DNA of 64,000 nucleotides, taken from contig JACKQL020000011.1 of the NCBI GenBank assembly GCA_018296165.2, positions 868,001 to 932,000 on the forward strand, in the 5' to 3' direction. Every line of letters starts with the position of its first letter. The stretch's first letter is position 1. Shown here one piece after another: positions 33,168 through 44,779 of the stretch. The position numbers and the translations under genes are program-made. This DNA comes from Termitomyces sp. T153 (taxonomy: Eukaryota; Basidiomycota; Agaricomycetes; Agaricales; Lyophyllaceae). The notes under the pieces were generated by a model that did not search any database, had not been told where the DNA came from, and saw only the letters and a list, made by a program, of their open reading frames with translations.

Positions 33168-35365
33168 CTACAGTGCAATTATGGATAAGCTACCAATAAC
33201 GCCAAGAGCAACTAAGGCAGGGTTTACTATGAACGATGACTGTGCCATATTTCCCTGTGAACCGTGATTATTGATCTCGTTCGTTCCTCCTGCAAAGACA
33301 ACTGCCATCGCTGCTGCCGGTACGCTCACAGAACATCCGTTAGTGCAGTCGAGCTGTTGATTTGGAATGGCCCAGGTGGCGTTGTTGTCCCGGAAAATCC
33401 CGTTCCCAATCCCGACCAGTGACTGTCCACCCCAAGCAATGTTGTATTTCTCGGTGAGGCCAGATGCCGACAGAAATTTCACTGGGATTTCAGTCTTCTT
33501 CATAGCTGAGAAGGCACTTGCAGGAAGAGCAAATGTTGCAGTGGCAGCAGATGGATCGGGCAAATTAGATACGTTAGCATAGTTGAAGAGCACAATTTGT
33601 TCGACGGCTGAACCCCTTGAGTCGTAGACAGCATACCCTGCGATTGTCGCCTTTTTATCCGTTTTGGAGTTCGCAATGTTTAAATCAACAACGACGCTAC
33701 CAACGCCATCGGTGGTTTGCAATGCCTCAGCAGTGGCAATTAGGGCATAATACGGGGGATTGGTCACCCAATTCCCGGGATTACCGTTGGGACCATCTGG
33801 CGGGGTAAACAAATTGTAGGAAATACCACGTTCGCGAGTATGGAGATACGCGGCGCTGTAACCAACCGCTGCCATTTGGAGAGCATAATCAACCGTCCAA
33901 AGCGTACCCACGGCGAACGTGTCTGAAATGGTCGGGACACCACCACACGATGCAGAATTAAATTCGGACATGATGAGCTGGGGATTCGCCGAAGTGTTGG
34001 ATTGCAATAAGGCAATCGCAGGCGATTGCCACGAGGTGAGTCCAACAACTAATTTGTGAACTTCGCATTAGCCCGGAGATAACTCAATGCTTATTTGAAA
34101 TGGGACACACCGTTCGCATGTTGGATGTAATATGGTATGCCATACTGATAGTGATCGAAGCAGTTGTTTTGAGGATAGTGTTGCAGACTGTAGAGGGAGC
34201 TTTTAATATGTTGGGAACTTGACACGATCGTGATTAAGTACTTACGAAATGTATTTTAGGATTCCGTGGAAGGCAGCTAGATATCCACCTTGTAAAAGAA
34301 CATCGAGGTTCTGTTCGGAAATTAGTATGATGAATTTGTCATCTCGGAAGGAAAAAATCACGTACCCAGACACAACAAACCGTTGGACCGCCAAGGTTTT
34401 TCAGGTTCAAAAGATTGCCAGCGGACGTATTGGCCAAGCGATCAGCAACAGTTCTGAATTCCTATAAATGAAGAACAGCTAGGGTACCATTCTTTCACCA
34501 GATATCTATACAAGCTCACATTGATGTAGATATCAGTAGTGTAGTTCTTTATATCTGGGCGCTGTTGATGGGCCGTATAAAGGTCAGGTTCCTGAAGGGA
34601 GTGAGCTACGCAGAAGGGTTTTCAAAACCGATACCAACATTTCCTAACAGATAACCATCAAGGGCATCTTCCAAGGTCTGTTCGGCGGCACCTGTCCGTT
34701 GTAGAACAAGTTTAGATGAGGTCTAAATCAAAGAAATCTACATACCAGCTATTACCGGAACATTAGGATTATTAGGATCGAGCAAAGAAAGACCTTCAAG
34801 CAGGGGGAAGAACTGTTCAGATGCTTCTATCTCTGTATCGCTAAGTTTAACGCACCAATGAGATACTTTGCCCCTCCAACGTCGTCAGCGACTTTCTTCA
34901 TGACCTTCCAGAGCATTGGGCCGTAGTTTACAGGCTGATTGTTAGCATTGGCGGCCGTTGTGGCGTTTTGCAGCATCGGTGTAGCAAGTTCAGGGACATA
35001 GACAGAACTGTCCATAGAATTCCCTCCGACGCGGAGTCGCAAGGGAAAATTTCCAGTCCGGCCACGAATGGCCGAAAGATAATTGATGATTGTTGAGGGG
35101 ATGGTCGAAGCGTCGTTTCCGACTAAGAGAAAGGTTTAGAAGAGGGTAAGATAAGATATTAGTTGACCACACAGTACTCATCCATGAAGCTGAGTTCGAG
35201 GCTGACCCCCAGAAAGTTGGGCTGAACGACATTATGACCAAGCGCGGTAGACGGCACAGAGATGGATAATGGATCAGCGGAGACAAAAATAGCAAGGCTC
35301 ACAGCAAGAACAAAAGAACAGAAGGGAGTGGCGGTAGTGAACTTCTGGAGAGATGAGGACAACAT
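33168..35365 (-). CDS. Glycoside hydrolase family 79 enzyme, secreted, probable GPI anchor
   Basis: Nine exons (35,365-35,173; 35,122-34,856; 34,793-34,746; 34,691-34,639; 34,591-34,520; 34,461-34,366; 34,310-34,246; 34,187-34,111; 34,048-33,168) give 583 residues. Family members include beta-glucuronidases acting on fungal and plant glycans. A signal peptide covers about residues 1-30 (hydrophobic CSFVLAVSLAIFVSA). LRLRVGGNSMDSSVY lies in the N-terminal barrel. The acid/base Glu is in LGNEPDLY (about 188), and the nucleophile Glu in IMSEFNSASCGG (about 319), both conserved. The GH79 C-terminal beta domain follows. The last 20 or so residues (VALGVIGSLSIIAL) are hydrophobic after a small-residue stretch, as in GPI-attachment signals. 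The substrate is not known. Confidence 0.88.
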
Positions 35366-35483
35366 GACAGCGATGAGCGTATGAACCTTAGAGAACACAG
35401 TCTTAACATAAGTATGGGATGCTTCATATAAGTTTAACCTCTCTTTGTACTTGAGGCGGCGGCCTCAAAGGAGATCAATGACC

Positions 35484-35508
35484 GTTGATCAATGATCGAT
35501 AGATCAAC
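35484..35508. promoter_or_regulatory. Inverted repeat upstream of the GH79 gene
   Basis: GTTGATC and GATCAAC form 7-bp arms with an 11-base spacer, about 120 bases before the GH79 start codon, within a cluster of GATCAATGA-like words. It could bind a dimeric regulator; this is only inferred from symmetry and position. Confidence 0.3.
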
Positions 35509-35914
35509 CGTGATGATGCCAAGTCAATGTTGTTGCTCTGCAACGCAGACGCAGACGCGCAAGAGTGTGTTCAGTCTGACCCTCGTCAGCGTCAGGTAAG
35601 GACACCAGCTGATGTAGATCACACATCAAGGGGATGGGGAGGAGTTGGGAATAACAGGTAATTGGGAGCATGTGGTGAGAGGACTGCAGGAGGGGTTTCT
35701 ACCTTGGGGCTTCCACCTTGGTATTACAGTAGCACTGGACAAGATTTGTGACACCTCCACTGGGCTTGGTGTCCAAAGCAGCCTCAGAGAGGTGGGTGCA
35801 TCTGGTGGCATGACAAACAGGCATGGGAGCGAGAGGAGTAGTGAGCAAAGGCTAAAGTCTTGTGAGTAAAGATATCAATCGTGCAATGAAGACAAGAACT
35901 CACTGGGCAAAAGT

Positions 35915-36870
35915 ATGAATCTACAGGTCGCTTTGATGTGGAACTTTCTTGCTATCAAGCCTCCCATTCCAGTGTTTGGAGTTCCATTGGATATTGATCC
36001 AAATATGCTGAGTTTCAATGAATATGAGCTAACCCAAGTTGCCATTGCCTACTATATATTGTTGCCAGGTTCTCATGAGGAAGGAGAAGAGGGTGTTCAA
36101 CACACTGAAGTCAATTCTGAGCCCATATATGCTGAGACTTGAAAAAGGACACTATTATTCAAAATATCAGCTCCATATCATTCCAGTCTGCACTCAGTGC
36201 CAGATACACTGTGATAAAAAGAAGCAATTTCAGGCAGCATTGGATGATGTCCAAAAGAAAATCAGGTCAAAGAAAAAACAAACTTTGAAGGTGGCCCAAC
36301 TGGTTACAGGCATATTGGACATGAGCCATTGAAAGCTTTCTTGTGATAGTTATCAAGAATGCTCAGCATCTGGGGAGGCTGTAGAATGTCAGAGAGTGAT
36401 GACTGTGGCTTTGCTGCAAATTATGGTGGAAGAAGACTGTGAGCATGGATGAAGGCCTGAATCAGAGATCAATTACTCCCACAATCCCAATGAAGCAGCC
36501 ATGAGAGAGTCTGGTCAATTCTTAATGATCCAAAAATATGCACCAAGATGTGTATATACATCAAATCAAATAAATGGACCATGTCTCCAGCAAAACTGCA
36601 AGAGTTTATACAAGGCAAAATGATTTCTGATGTGAGTGATAAATACTTGGATCATGTTATTTGTGAGGAGATGCCTCATGGATTAAAGCAGTGTATGGGA
36701 CTGGAGCTCTTCCCTTTGGTATAACTGAAAATCAAGAAGAGTGTCTCAATTGATGGTTGATGGCTCTGCAGTGGAGGCTTCAGATATATTGAATACAAAA
36801 AGGGGCTATATTTTGGATGATCATTCAGCTGGAGTACCAGAACAATGCATTTCTACTGAAAATGAAAGAA
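35915..36870 (+). pseudogene. DDE transposase, N-terminal half, decayed
   Basis: From 36,591 the plus strand reads SPAKLQEFIQGKMISDVSDK, then DHVICEEMPHGLKQCMGLEL, and after a frame shift GFRYIEYKKGLYF (about 36,770-36,815). These are the pre-catalytic blocks of a DDE endonuclease common in Agaricomycetes (EEMPxGLK..ELFP..., RWL...GFRYxxxKKGLYxDGH). Upstream frames (35,915-36,332; 36,480-36,550) probably belong to its N-terminus, including basic KKKQ-rich sequence. Several stops make it non-functional. The catalytic part is not on this strand; see 39,050-39,470. Confidence 0.65.
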
Positions 36871-38521
36871 TACTTTTCTGCTGGTTTGTTATAATCTCAC
36901 AGATAGAGAATGTGTTGTCACATCAAGGAACCTTGTTGAAAGGCTGTTGGCACTTGTGGCAAAATATGAAATGACAGCACAGGCACGAAGTCCCTGTTTA
37001 TTTGGATGTTTGCAATTAAATGAAAAGACCATTTTCTAAATGATCTTCTCACTGCCATTATGGTTATAGGTTAACCACCTGTTTACACACATATTTTTCG
37101 ATTTGAGCTACTATGTTAAACTCTACACTTATATATTGATGCAAAATACCATTGTCAGTTATAAACTCTGCAACTATAACATCAATATATGAAATGACCC
37201 ATGTATATGTACAAGTTGGCAGTATGGATGGTACTCAAGTATTCCTATACTAAACAAAGCGACACTTTTACCTATGGTACTGAAGTAATACTAGCAGGTT
37301 CCTGATCAAGGATCTTAGAAGCAGGTGCTATGTGATAATCAGCAGTACTAAAAATAAGATCAGATACTTTGGGACTTGTTCATTGAAGCTGCAGGAGTTT
37401 CTATTCATGCACAACCTGGCCAAGCATGGAAGTTCACTTCTGGGGAAAGACAAATCTTAGAACTGGTGCATACATTGCAAATGTCACTGAGCTGAAAGTA
37501 GTGATCAAAGACTTGAATCAATGGACTTGGCCTTTGGGCTAGGAATGAAATAGGGCTTTAGGTCACAGACAACTGGGTAGTACCTGTAGTCTGTACCTAG
37601 GTCTTAGGGTATAGCATTACTTGGAATAGACAGATGAACACTTGAAACACTATTAGTAACCCCTAGCTGGCTCAGTGAAAAATTGAGGCTGACATTCTTA
37701 GATAAAATTAATTCAAATTGAGATGCAATATCCTCAACTCAGAAAGAGATGACACCACCAGGCCATATGGTCACAGCTTATCAGCTGCACTGGATGGGCT
37801 CAGACTTGTAGTACTCTAAACTTCAAGCACAGGGACTGCAGCTGATGTACATATATCAAACATTACTTTTATGGACAATAAGTAGCTAGTATAAGTAGTG
37901 TGTAGAAAGTAAGAATAATCAAGTTTTGACTGTGCAACATGTTCAGGTAGCTTTTGAGTGATCCAAGACTCCCATGCAGTGCTATGCCATTGTATTAAGG
38001 TTTTCACTGGGACTCCTTCTCTTTTGACTTGGTGTATGCATATTTGCCTGTGTAGCTATCAGATTGTCTGTGTGACTTTCTACTCAAGCAGCTGTGTGCA
38101 CTCAATCCTGGAAGCTCACCTTCTATCACTCTACTCAATAATGTGTCTATTTATACATACTCACAAATATATTCTATTTGTCAAACCATATCTTTTAAAT
38201 ATCCTTTTTGCCAAACTCAGAACTTGTCAGGGAACCACTGATGCACGTGTTTGGTCATGTGACTGGTCACATGATCAGTTGCCATGTGCATTCTGTGCAG
38301 AAGCCACGCATGTCAAGGTCACGTGACTTGAGTAGATTTTCTGAACCCTGGCATTAGAGATCCTCAGACTTGTTCTCTTTGGATCTCCCTGTGCCAGTCC
38401 TACTTGTAGACTTTGTACTGTGCTGAATAGACTTTGGATCTTCCTCTGCCAGTTGTGTGATTGAGCCACAGCCTCCAGAGGTCACTCTTACAGAACTAGA
38501 CTGTTCCAGTAAGAAGATTAC

Positions 38522-38995
38522 TATAAGGGGATGATTACTCTGTGGGTGAACCCAGCAAGAGCAGGCAAGGCACAGGTGATGAGCAAGGGTCAAGGGACAC
38601 AGAGGCAGCCAGGAGTTGGGCAAAGGGTGAGTGCAGTAAGCTAAGCACAGAGACAACACTGGAGGATCTCACAGTCAGACCAATGGGTAGACCTGGTGAA
38701 CACTGCTATTGTTTGGTCTGAGGATATTCTATCCTGCAGACCATCCTATATACTATGTCGCTAGTAATGATGACTAACATTATACCTACTCATCAGTCCA
38801 CAGTATGTAATGGAGAATAACTAACAATAATCAATACTGAATAATGTCCAAGCATGTGATTCATGGAAGATGACTAATGGGGACAGAAGGGTGTAGGGCA
38901 TGACAGGCAGTATGCCAGATGAGCTAGAATGGTGAATCATTCTTGGACTAAGCCTGGAATAGAGTCGAACAGTCCTGAGGGGATCATCCCCTTAC
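38522..38995. repeat. Inverted pair of a 14-bp word, possible element ends
   Basis: TATAAGGGGATGATTA at 38,523-38,538 and its near reverse complement GATCATCCCCTTACAA at 38,979-38,994 lie about 440 bp apart. They could be terminal repeats of a small element or two LTR starts in opposite orientation. No target duplication was found. Confidence 0.3.
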
Positions 38996-39049
38996 AATTG
39001 GCATTGGGTGTAGTGAGAGACCCATAAAGATAGCATTTGTCCTTACAAG

Positions 39050-39470
39050 TGTTGTTTCATTTGCATTGCATCATCTTCACTCTGCATGGTCACATGTTCA
39101 TCAACAGAAATACCAATTATCACACATGCAAGGCTGACTTCCACCAGGTTTGACATTCATCTGATTTGGAACAAGTGCATCTTTAGCATAAGCACAGTAG
39201 CCTTGTACATTGTCAACCATGATGAATGCTTGATATCCAGGCCCATGGCCTATGAGCAGCTTCAACAGTATGATTTTTTCCTCCAGCTGTAATTGACATC
39301 TGAGCCTTCTGAAAGATGGAATAGAATTTGCATATCTGCTTCACAAATATCTCACCTATCAATAGACCATCATAATTCTTTCCATATTCCAAAGATTGAC
39401 TTGCATCTCTCAATCAGCCAATAGTTGAGCAGATTACATCACTCTGATGGAGTCCACGGCCAACACCTCT
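39050..39470 (-). pseudogene. DDE transposase, central catalytic part, decayed and inverted
   Basis: On the minus strand the sequence reads GRGLHQSDVICSTIG, then SLEYGKNYDGLLIGEIFVKQ, then GPGYQAFIMVDNVQGYCAYA, then KDALVPNQMNVKPGG. These correspond to the catalytic centre of the same DDE endonuclease family as the plus-strand fragment at 36,591, with one acidic residue in MVDNVQG. Stops and shifts break it. It is separated from the N-terminal half by about 2.2 kb and reads the other way, so the element was rearranged or these are two copies. Confidence 0.65.
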
Positions 39471-40206
39471 CTTTCAAAGTTTATGCTGATCTTAAAAGAC
39501 CCAGCTCTTCGAGACAGTGCCACATCACAGTTTTGATCATATATGAAAATTCTGTTTTGGGAATCTCTTCTCCTTACAAAAGAAAGCATTTTGGCAAGGC
39601 AATTAAGAAAAATGATAAATTTGGAAGGTGTTGCATTCTATGTTACATTTAGGTGGTGACCAAGTGAATGGCACTATAGCGGAGAACATTTTGCTTTGAT
39701 CTATCTCCCTGGATCAAACTATCTGGAAACCCCTTTCTTGGGGAAACCTAGGTGTCTTATCAACTCACAATGATCTCAGAGGCACATCTTTATGTCTTAA
39801 TCTATGCTACTGCTAATAGCACACTCAACGAATAAAGTCAAAATTTATGACTTGGACCCAGTGCTGCTGACCGTGTAATTACGCACACTGACCTTTGTGG
39901 ATCATTACAACATTGTCAGAGTTCTTGCTTCAGATATGAATGTTGAAATGATATGTTCTCATTGCAATGTCAATCACACAATCATGCAAATTTGAGCAAG
40001 AGTGGTATTTGTCAGACCGGCACTTTACAATGGCATCATCGGCACAGTCTATTTGTGTGGCTCGGGCTATCGCAAGGAACAATGAGAATGCCTTCCATCA
40101 TCGGATGCGAAGTGAGATGGTTTAGACGCCTCCCACCCCGAGCGGCTATCTATCCCGCGTTCCGAGTCTACCAACTGACTCCAATCCAACCTTTGTTTGT
40201 ACTCCG

Positions 40207-40214
40207 TATATAAG
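40207..40214 (+). promoter_or_regulatory. TATA box of the PAF acetylhydrolase gene
   Basis: TATATAAG lies 43 bases before the start codon at 40,257, in CG-containing host DNA. The position is close for a TATA box and implies a very short 5' UTR. Confidence 0.45.
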
Positions 40215-40256
40215 GTTCATTGATGGGATCCGAGTTAGACAAATTGACTCTCCAAT

Positions 40257-42067
40257 ATGTTGTTCCTCTCTAGTGCTGAGGGCCCGTTTCCCGTGGGTGC
40301 AACGACTTTCGTTGCCAGCGTCCCATCTCCTCATCAAGTTGGCTCTATTAGACTACAAAGCCATAACGATCCCGCCTTATTTCTCAGTGAGGTTGCGTTT
40401 ACCGCATACTACCCGGCTGACATATCCAAATCGACGAGGAAGGGTCTCGATTGGGTGCTTCGGTATGGCCCACGGTCATTAATTACGACTGACATGTCTT
40501 CATAAGCTATCATTAGGCCTTTGCACCATTCTTTACGGGGCTTTGTTAAATTCACAGGCATGCCATCCAGCTTCAGAGTTTCTTTCGGGCCCATCTAATT
40601 CACTTCTGATAGGCATTTCATTTTGGTTACTTTGGCCTGTATTCTATCTTTTTGGAGCGTTGATCCGGGTAATGTGCTCGCTTCTTGCAATAGAGTTAGC
40701 CTTCCGAACTGTTTTTCAGGTTCCTGTCTATCCAAATGCCCCACTTGCACGTCCACGGCAAGAGTCGTACAGCGAGGACGAAAAGGAAGCTGGCCAATGG
40801 CCGCTTGTAATATTCTCTCACGGCCTTGGAGGTACTCGTACGGCATACAGGTGAGTATGCAGTCCTGCACGCAGCAGGTTCGCTCGATCAAGACTACGAA
40901 CCAACAGTCAAATATGCTCACGGCTAGCATCCTCTGGCCGAGTTGTTCTTGCGATGGAGCATCGCGACGGGACTGGATCCGCGTGTATAACACGACTCCA
41001 GCCAATCTACTATTACAAGGACTATGATATCGTGTGTGTGCTCTATCTGCAGTCTGCCTTTGTCCATGATGATAATGTGCGACTCATAGCATTGATGACA
41101 CCCACAAGTCGGAAGAATCGGTACCTTTTCCACTCAGAGCCGACCAACTCGAGTTTCGCCGTGAAGAAATATATGCGGCATATCGATCTTTCTGCAATTT
41201 CTTGAATAAGGACTCCGCTTCAGAGTTAGATACCATCGATAATCATCCCATAGACCGAACAAGCTGGACATACGTCAATCCTGCCTCTAACAAAGGACCC
41301 ATCTGCTTTGACAAGAATGTTACCCTCGCTGGCCATTCTTTCGGAGGGTGTACAGTAGTATGTGATTCTCGTCACTCATGTCGTTGATTGATCTAATGGC
41401 ATCTTTCCAGTTGACTATTCTTTCCTCTACCCCACCACTAGAATACCCGCATATACCAGTTTCTCATGCTCTGATTTTTGATCCATGGCTAGAGCCATTA
41501 CCCCTTCCTGAACCTATACCCATAAGACTATTGCAGAATCCCGCACAACTGATCACTTTGTCCACCCCCGGCGCGAGAGCTGGTCATTCGCCGCAGGACG
41601 ATGGACAGGCTAGGCACGACAAACCCCAAGATGGACAGGCTAGGTACGACGGCCGGCTCCCGCAGATGTTGGTCATCAATTCGGAAGTCTTTACGCTGTG
41701 GAAGGACCATTACACACGGGTTGAAAGAATCGTTAAAGCTTGGGAACCAGAAGGAAGACGACTTCTTACCCTCGGCAAGTGTACCTTTCAATTTTGCTCG
41801 TCCTTCGAAAAATAAGCTATAATCCTAGTGGCGTCTAAGCATGAAGTATTTTCAGACTTTCCGAGTCTCCCTATTATTGGTTCGTCCGCCGCCAAGACTA
41901 ACATGAAGATCATCTCAAGATTGTCGATCGCATTCCTGAACGACAAGCTAGAGGAAGCTTTGATTTCTATCTCAACGAGAGAAATGGAAATTGAGGTTGT
42001 AGGTAAAAGGAAGGATGGGAAACCGAAAAGGAAACTAATTGGAAATGTCGGAGACGTTATCGTTTAG
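40257..42067 (+). CDS. Platelet-activating-factor acetylhydrolase-like lipase (alpha/beta hydrolase)
   Basis: Eight exons (40,257-40,462; 40,517-40,557; 40,613-40,668; 40,720-40,850; 40,908-41,033; 41,090-41,357; 41,411-41,774; 41,829-42,067) join to 476 residues. The family removes short or oxidised acyl chains from phospholipids. The oxyanion region reads PLVIFSHGLGGTRTAYS, followed by VVLAMEHRDGTG. The nucleophile is in LAGHSFGG (GxSxG; about Ser270), an Asp in FDPWLEPL fits the triad, and the His in ASKHEVFSDFP (about 402) completes it. Introns 2 and 7 appear to use GC donors (ACAG|GCATGC and CTCG|GCAAGT); reading through either meets a stop or loses conserved sequence. A tandem DDGQARHDKPQ/DGQARYD duplication sits near residue 340. 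Confidence 0.88.
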
Positions 42068-42215
42068 TTATACATTATAATAGCAGGTAGATTTATAGGT
42101 GCTGAGTATAGCCAATCATATATATAATTGATGTACACAACACACAACGGGGCCTCTTGCCAAACATCGGTTACAACGGCCCTTCTTGTTTCTCTCAACT
42201 TTCTTTGTTTGCAAG

Positions 42216-42969
42216 ATGGTTAATGTTCGGGCAGCAAGGGTAAGGACAATCCGTCTTTCCCTGATTCAAATCCACCGTCCGAATCTGTATTCCAGGTAGA
42301 AGACCTCATGGGCATGCAGGCCTGCAATTTACAAAACCTGCCAGAGAATTACACCATGAAATACTGTGTGTTTCCACAGCAAACTCGTACTGCATATCAT
42401 ATATTCCATATATAGATCTGTACCACGCTATGAGTTGGCCCTCTCTGTCCTATGTCGCAGAAGATAGCAAAGGCCGGATCGTTGGATACATTCTTGCTAA
42501 AATGTACTTTCCCGACTTGACTTGCTTGTCTTTCTCGGCCTTGACGCAATGAGACGGAATGCAGGGACGAAGAGGCGCCAGAAGGTCAACCACCTCATGG
42601 ACACGTAACTTCAATATCGGTTCTGCGGTCTTATCGGCGGTTAGGTCTTGCGAAGAAACTCATGATATTATCTCGTGCGTTGACATCATTGAACCTTATG
42701 TAGGTTACATTACAAGCGCTCACGTTGATAGAGGATGCAATGGCATCTATATACAAGGCTGCTTACGTATCGTTGCACGTCAGGAAGTCGAATCGAGCTG
42801 CATTGGGGTTATATAGAGACACATTGGGTTTTGAACTAGAAAAAGTGGAGAAAGGCTACTGTGCGCCCTTTTTCTTCGAACTCCAACGCTTTTGTAGTTA
42901 ATAAATTGATCAGATGCAGACGGAGAGGACGCCTATGCCATGCGCCTTGCCCTGGACACCTCATCATAG
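42216..42969 (+). CDS. NAA10: N-alpha-acetyltransferase catalytic subunit NAA10 (Ard1)
   Basis: Six exons (42,216-42,239; 42,296-42,365; 42,416-42,503; 42,565-42,674; 42,732-42,860; 42,914-42,969) give 158 residues. It is the catalytic subunit of NatA, which acetylates N-terminal Ser, Ala, Thr and similar residues during translation. [38 protein letters not shown], the acetyl-CoA loop RRLGLAKKL, and [20 protein letters not shown] are all diagnostic. [16 protein letters not shown] ends the GNAT fold. The C-terminal extension of animal Naa10 is absent. It lies 148 bp after the PAF acetylhydrolase stop, on the same strand. Confidence 0.95.
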
Positions 42970-43055
42970 ATGTTTCCGAATTTCTTTGAAAGGATGACTA
43001 CAGGATATATCAACACATGTCTAGAGCTTCCTTCTATGAAGAACTCTCATAGGAC

Positions 43056-44429
43056 TCATTTCCAAGGATTTGTCTCTTCCGATGGCTGACTGGGAGTATT
43101 TCTTTGGGACAACAAAGACTCTCGAATGACCTTGGCCGTGGCGAGACCGAGTTCGTAGTATCCATCATTCGTCTTTGCATTAAACATCCCAATATGTGCT
43201 TGTACCTCGTCCAAAGCTTTGGTGTTTTTCGCTGGTAAGAAGTAAGCATATTGAGGCGATGCTCGTTTAGGAAGGAGTGTAAACGTCCTGGCTGCACTGA
43301 ATGGAGGGGTAGCAGGGATCATAGTGTAGAACCTTCGCTGCAAGTTGAGCGAATCGGCTTCTCCCAAGACCCTAAACCTAAAACTCACGCGTTGAACGTC
43401 ACACCCGCCTGCTTCTTCACCGTCATCAGAGCTTCAACGCGCTTAGTCAATGCAGCCTCGTCCCACAAGTTCCCCACATATTTCATATGATCTGTTGCCC
43501 AGGTCAGGCCAGTACTCAGATGTTCTCTCTTGTTATATGCGCTCCCAGCAGCGGCGCCAGCAAGGAGGGCGCCACCTACTGCATATGCTGCTGGTGCTGC
43601 CCACGAAGGCCAACCAGATCTAGCAGGTGCTGCGGTGGATTGTGCTGTCGATGTCGTCGCCTTGTTGGCACCTAGGCCCGCGAAGGCACCAAAGACCGCA
43701 GAACCAATGGTTTGTGCAGCAGTTGCGTATTCCGTTGCCTTTGTTACACCATTTTTGAAGACGTTCGGGTGGATTCCAAGATACTACATATCGTACAAAT
43801 TAGTGGATAGAGCTTGGGGAGATGGAACCATCTTGCAGGAGTGTCAAATGCGATGCAGGCGATAATTCTCGGCCACAATGGGCAATTTTTGTCTGGCCGG
43901 GTGTTGTAGAATTCAAGCAAAGTGTCGGCCGTTAGCAGACCGCCCATGCTGATTTGTAAACGCGCAGATTAGCCGGAAAGTCGACAAAAGGACACGTTAG
44001 TGTGTACCTGTGTCCACAGAGAACAATGCTGGCTTTCCCGGATCCACCGCCTGAAGCGACTTCCTTTTCAACGGTTAGAGTAGTGAGCCAGTCGGAAAAG
44101 CGGATCACAGCTTCGTTCTACATAGATGTGTGAATAGGAATAATTCCTCGATGGTTGCCCGAATGAACACACCAGTTCACCCTTCGTCTGCGCAAAAGCT
44201 AGAGTGACTCTGGAGAGTCGAGATCGTAGGCACGCACTTCATAAGCAGGGAAAACTATAGATTCCACAGTAAGATTGCTCGTAGACTCTGCAAGGATATG
44301 TTGAAGTCGATCCGGAAAATCACCAAACGTTCGGTCGTCCCCTTTGAATCCATGTACGAAGACAATCAATAGCAGCTCTCTATTCACAGAAGGAGTGGGA
44401 TTGTTATTCGAAGCGGATGGCGCTTGCAT
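43056..44429 (-). CDS. DUF676/PGAP1-like serine hydrolase
   Basis: Six exons (44,429-44,238; 44,187-44,173; 44,117-44,008; 43,948-43,837; 43,783-43,389; 43,332-43,056) give 366 residues. LLLIVFVHGFKGDDRTFGDF opens the alpha/beta-hydrolase fold, and the nucleophile is in IVLCGHSMGG (Ser about 106). TRPDKN..LWPRIIACIAFDTPYLGIHP follows. The C-terminal half has an Ala/Gly-rich hydrophobic segment (AAYAVGGALLAGAAAGSAY), a possible membrane anchor. The second exon is only 15 bases (TKGEL). Intron 4 has a GC donor (TCCT|GCAAGA). Frame stays open upstream to 44,549, but the chosen Met fits the family N-terminus better. The lipid substrate is unknown. Confidence 0.82.
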
Positions 44430-44779
44430 GGCGTACACCCGAGACTGAGGTGAAACTACAGATGTAATGATACACGTGATAATGTGAACGTAGGACAATG
44501 CCCAGCGGCCTGATGGAATCATCAAGAAAAATAATGTGAATAGATTCATTCTGCAGGGTTGTCCCTACTTGCAGCTTCAGGTCATCGGTCTGGGACATAA
44601 TGCTCCCAATAACGTCTCAGTAAGAATAAATTACTTCCGTTGACTTCAGCAAGTCTCAAATCACCCCCGCAGACTGGTGAAATGACATTATTTAACAGTC
44701 CTAAACTAATGTTTAGACGATGATACATGCACCTGTACAAAGCTCTTGAGTCATCCTGAAAAGGACCAACGATAAGTCA

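Larger units (their letters stand above)
35600..39960. mobile_element. CG-depleted transposon island 2
   Basis: Base composition changes to TG/CA-rich with very few CG between the GH79 5' flank and about 39,960, where CG-rich DNA returns before the PAF acetylhydrolase gene. It contains two oppositely oriented pieces of a DDE transposase and long stretches with no coding potential. The edges are estimated from composition. 37,000-38,990 holds only short random frames. Confidence 0.75.
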
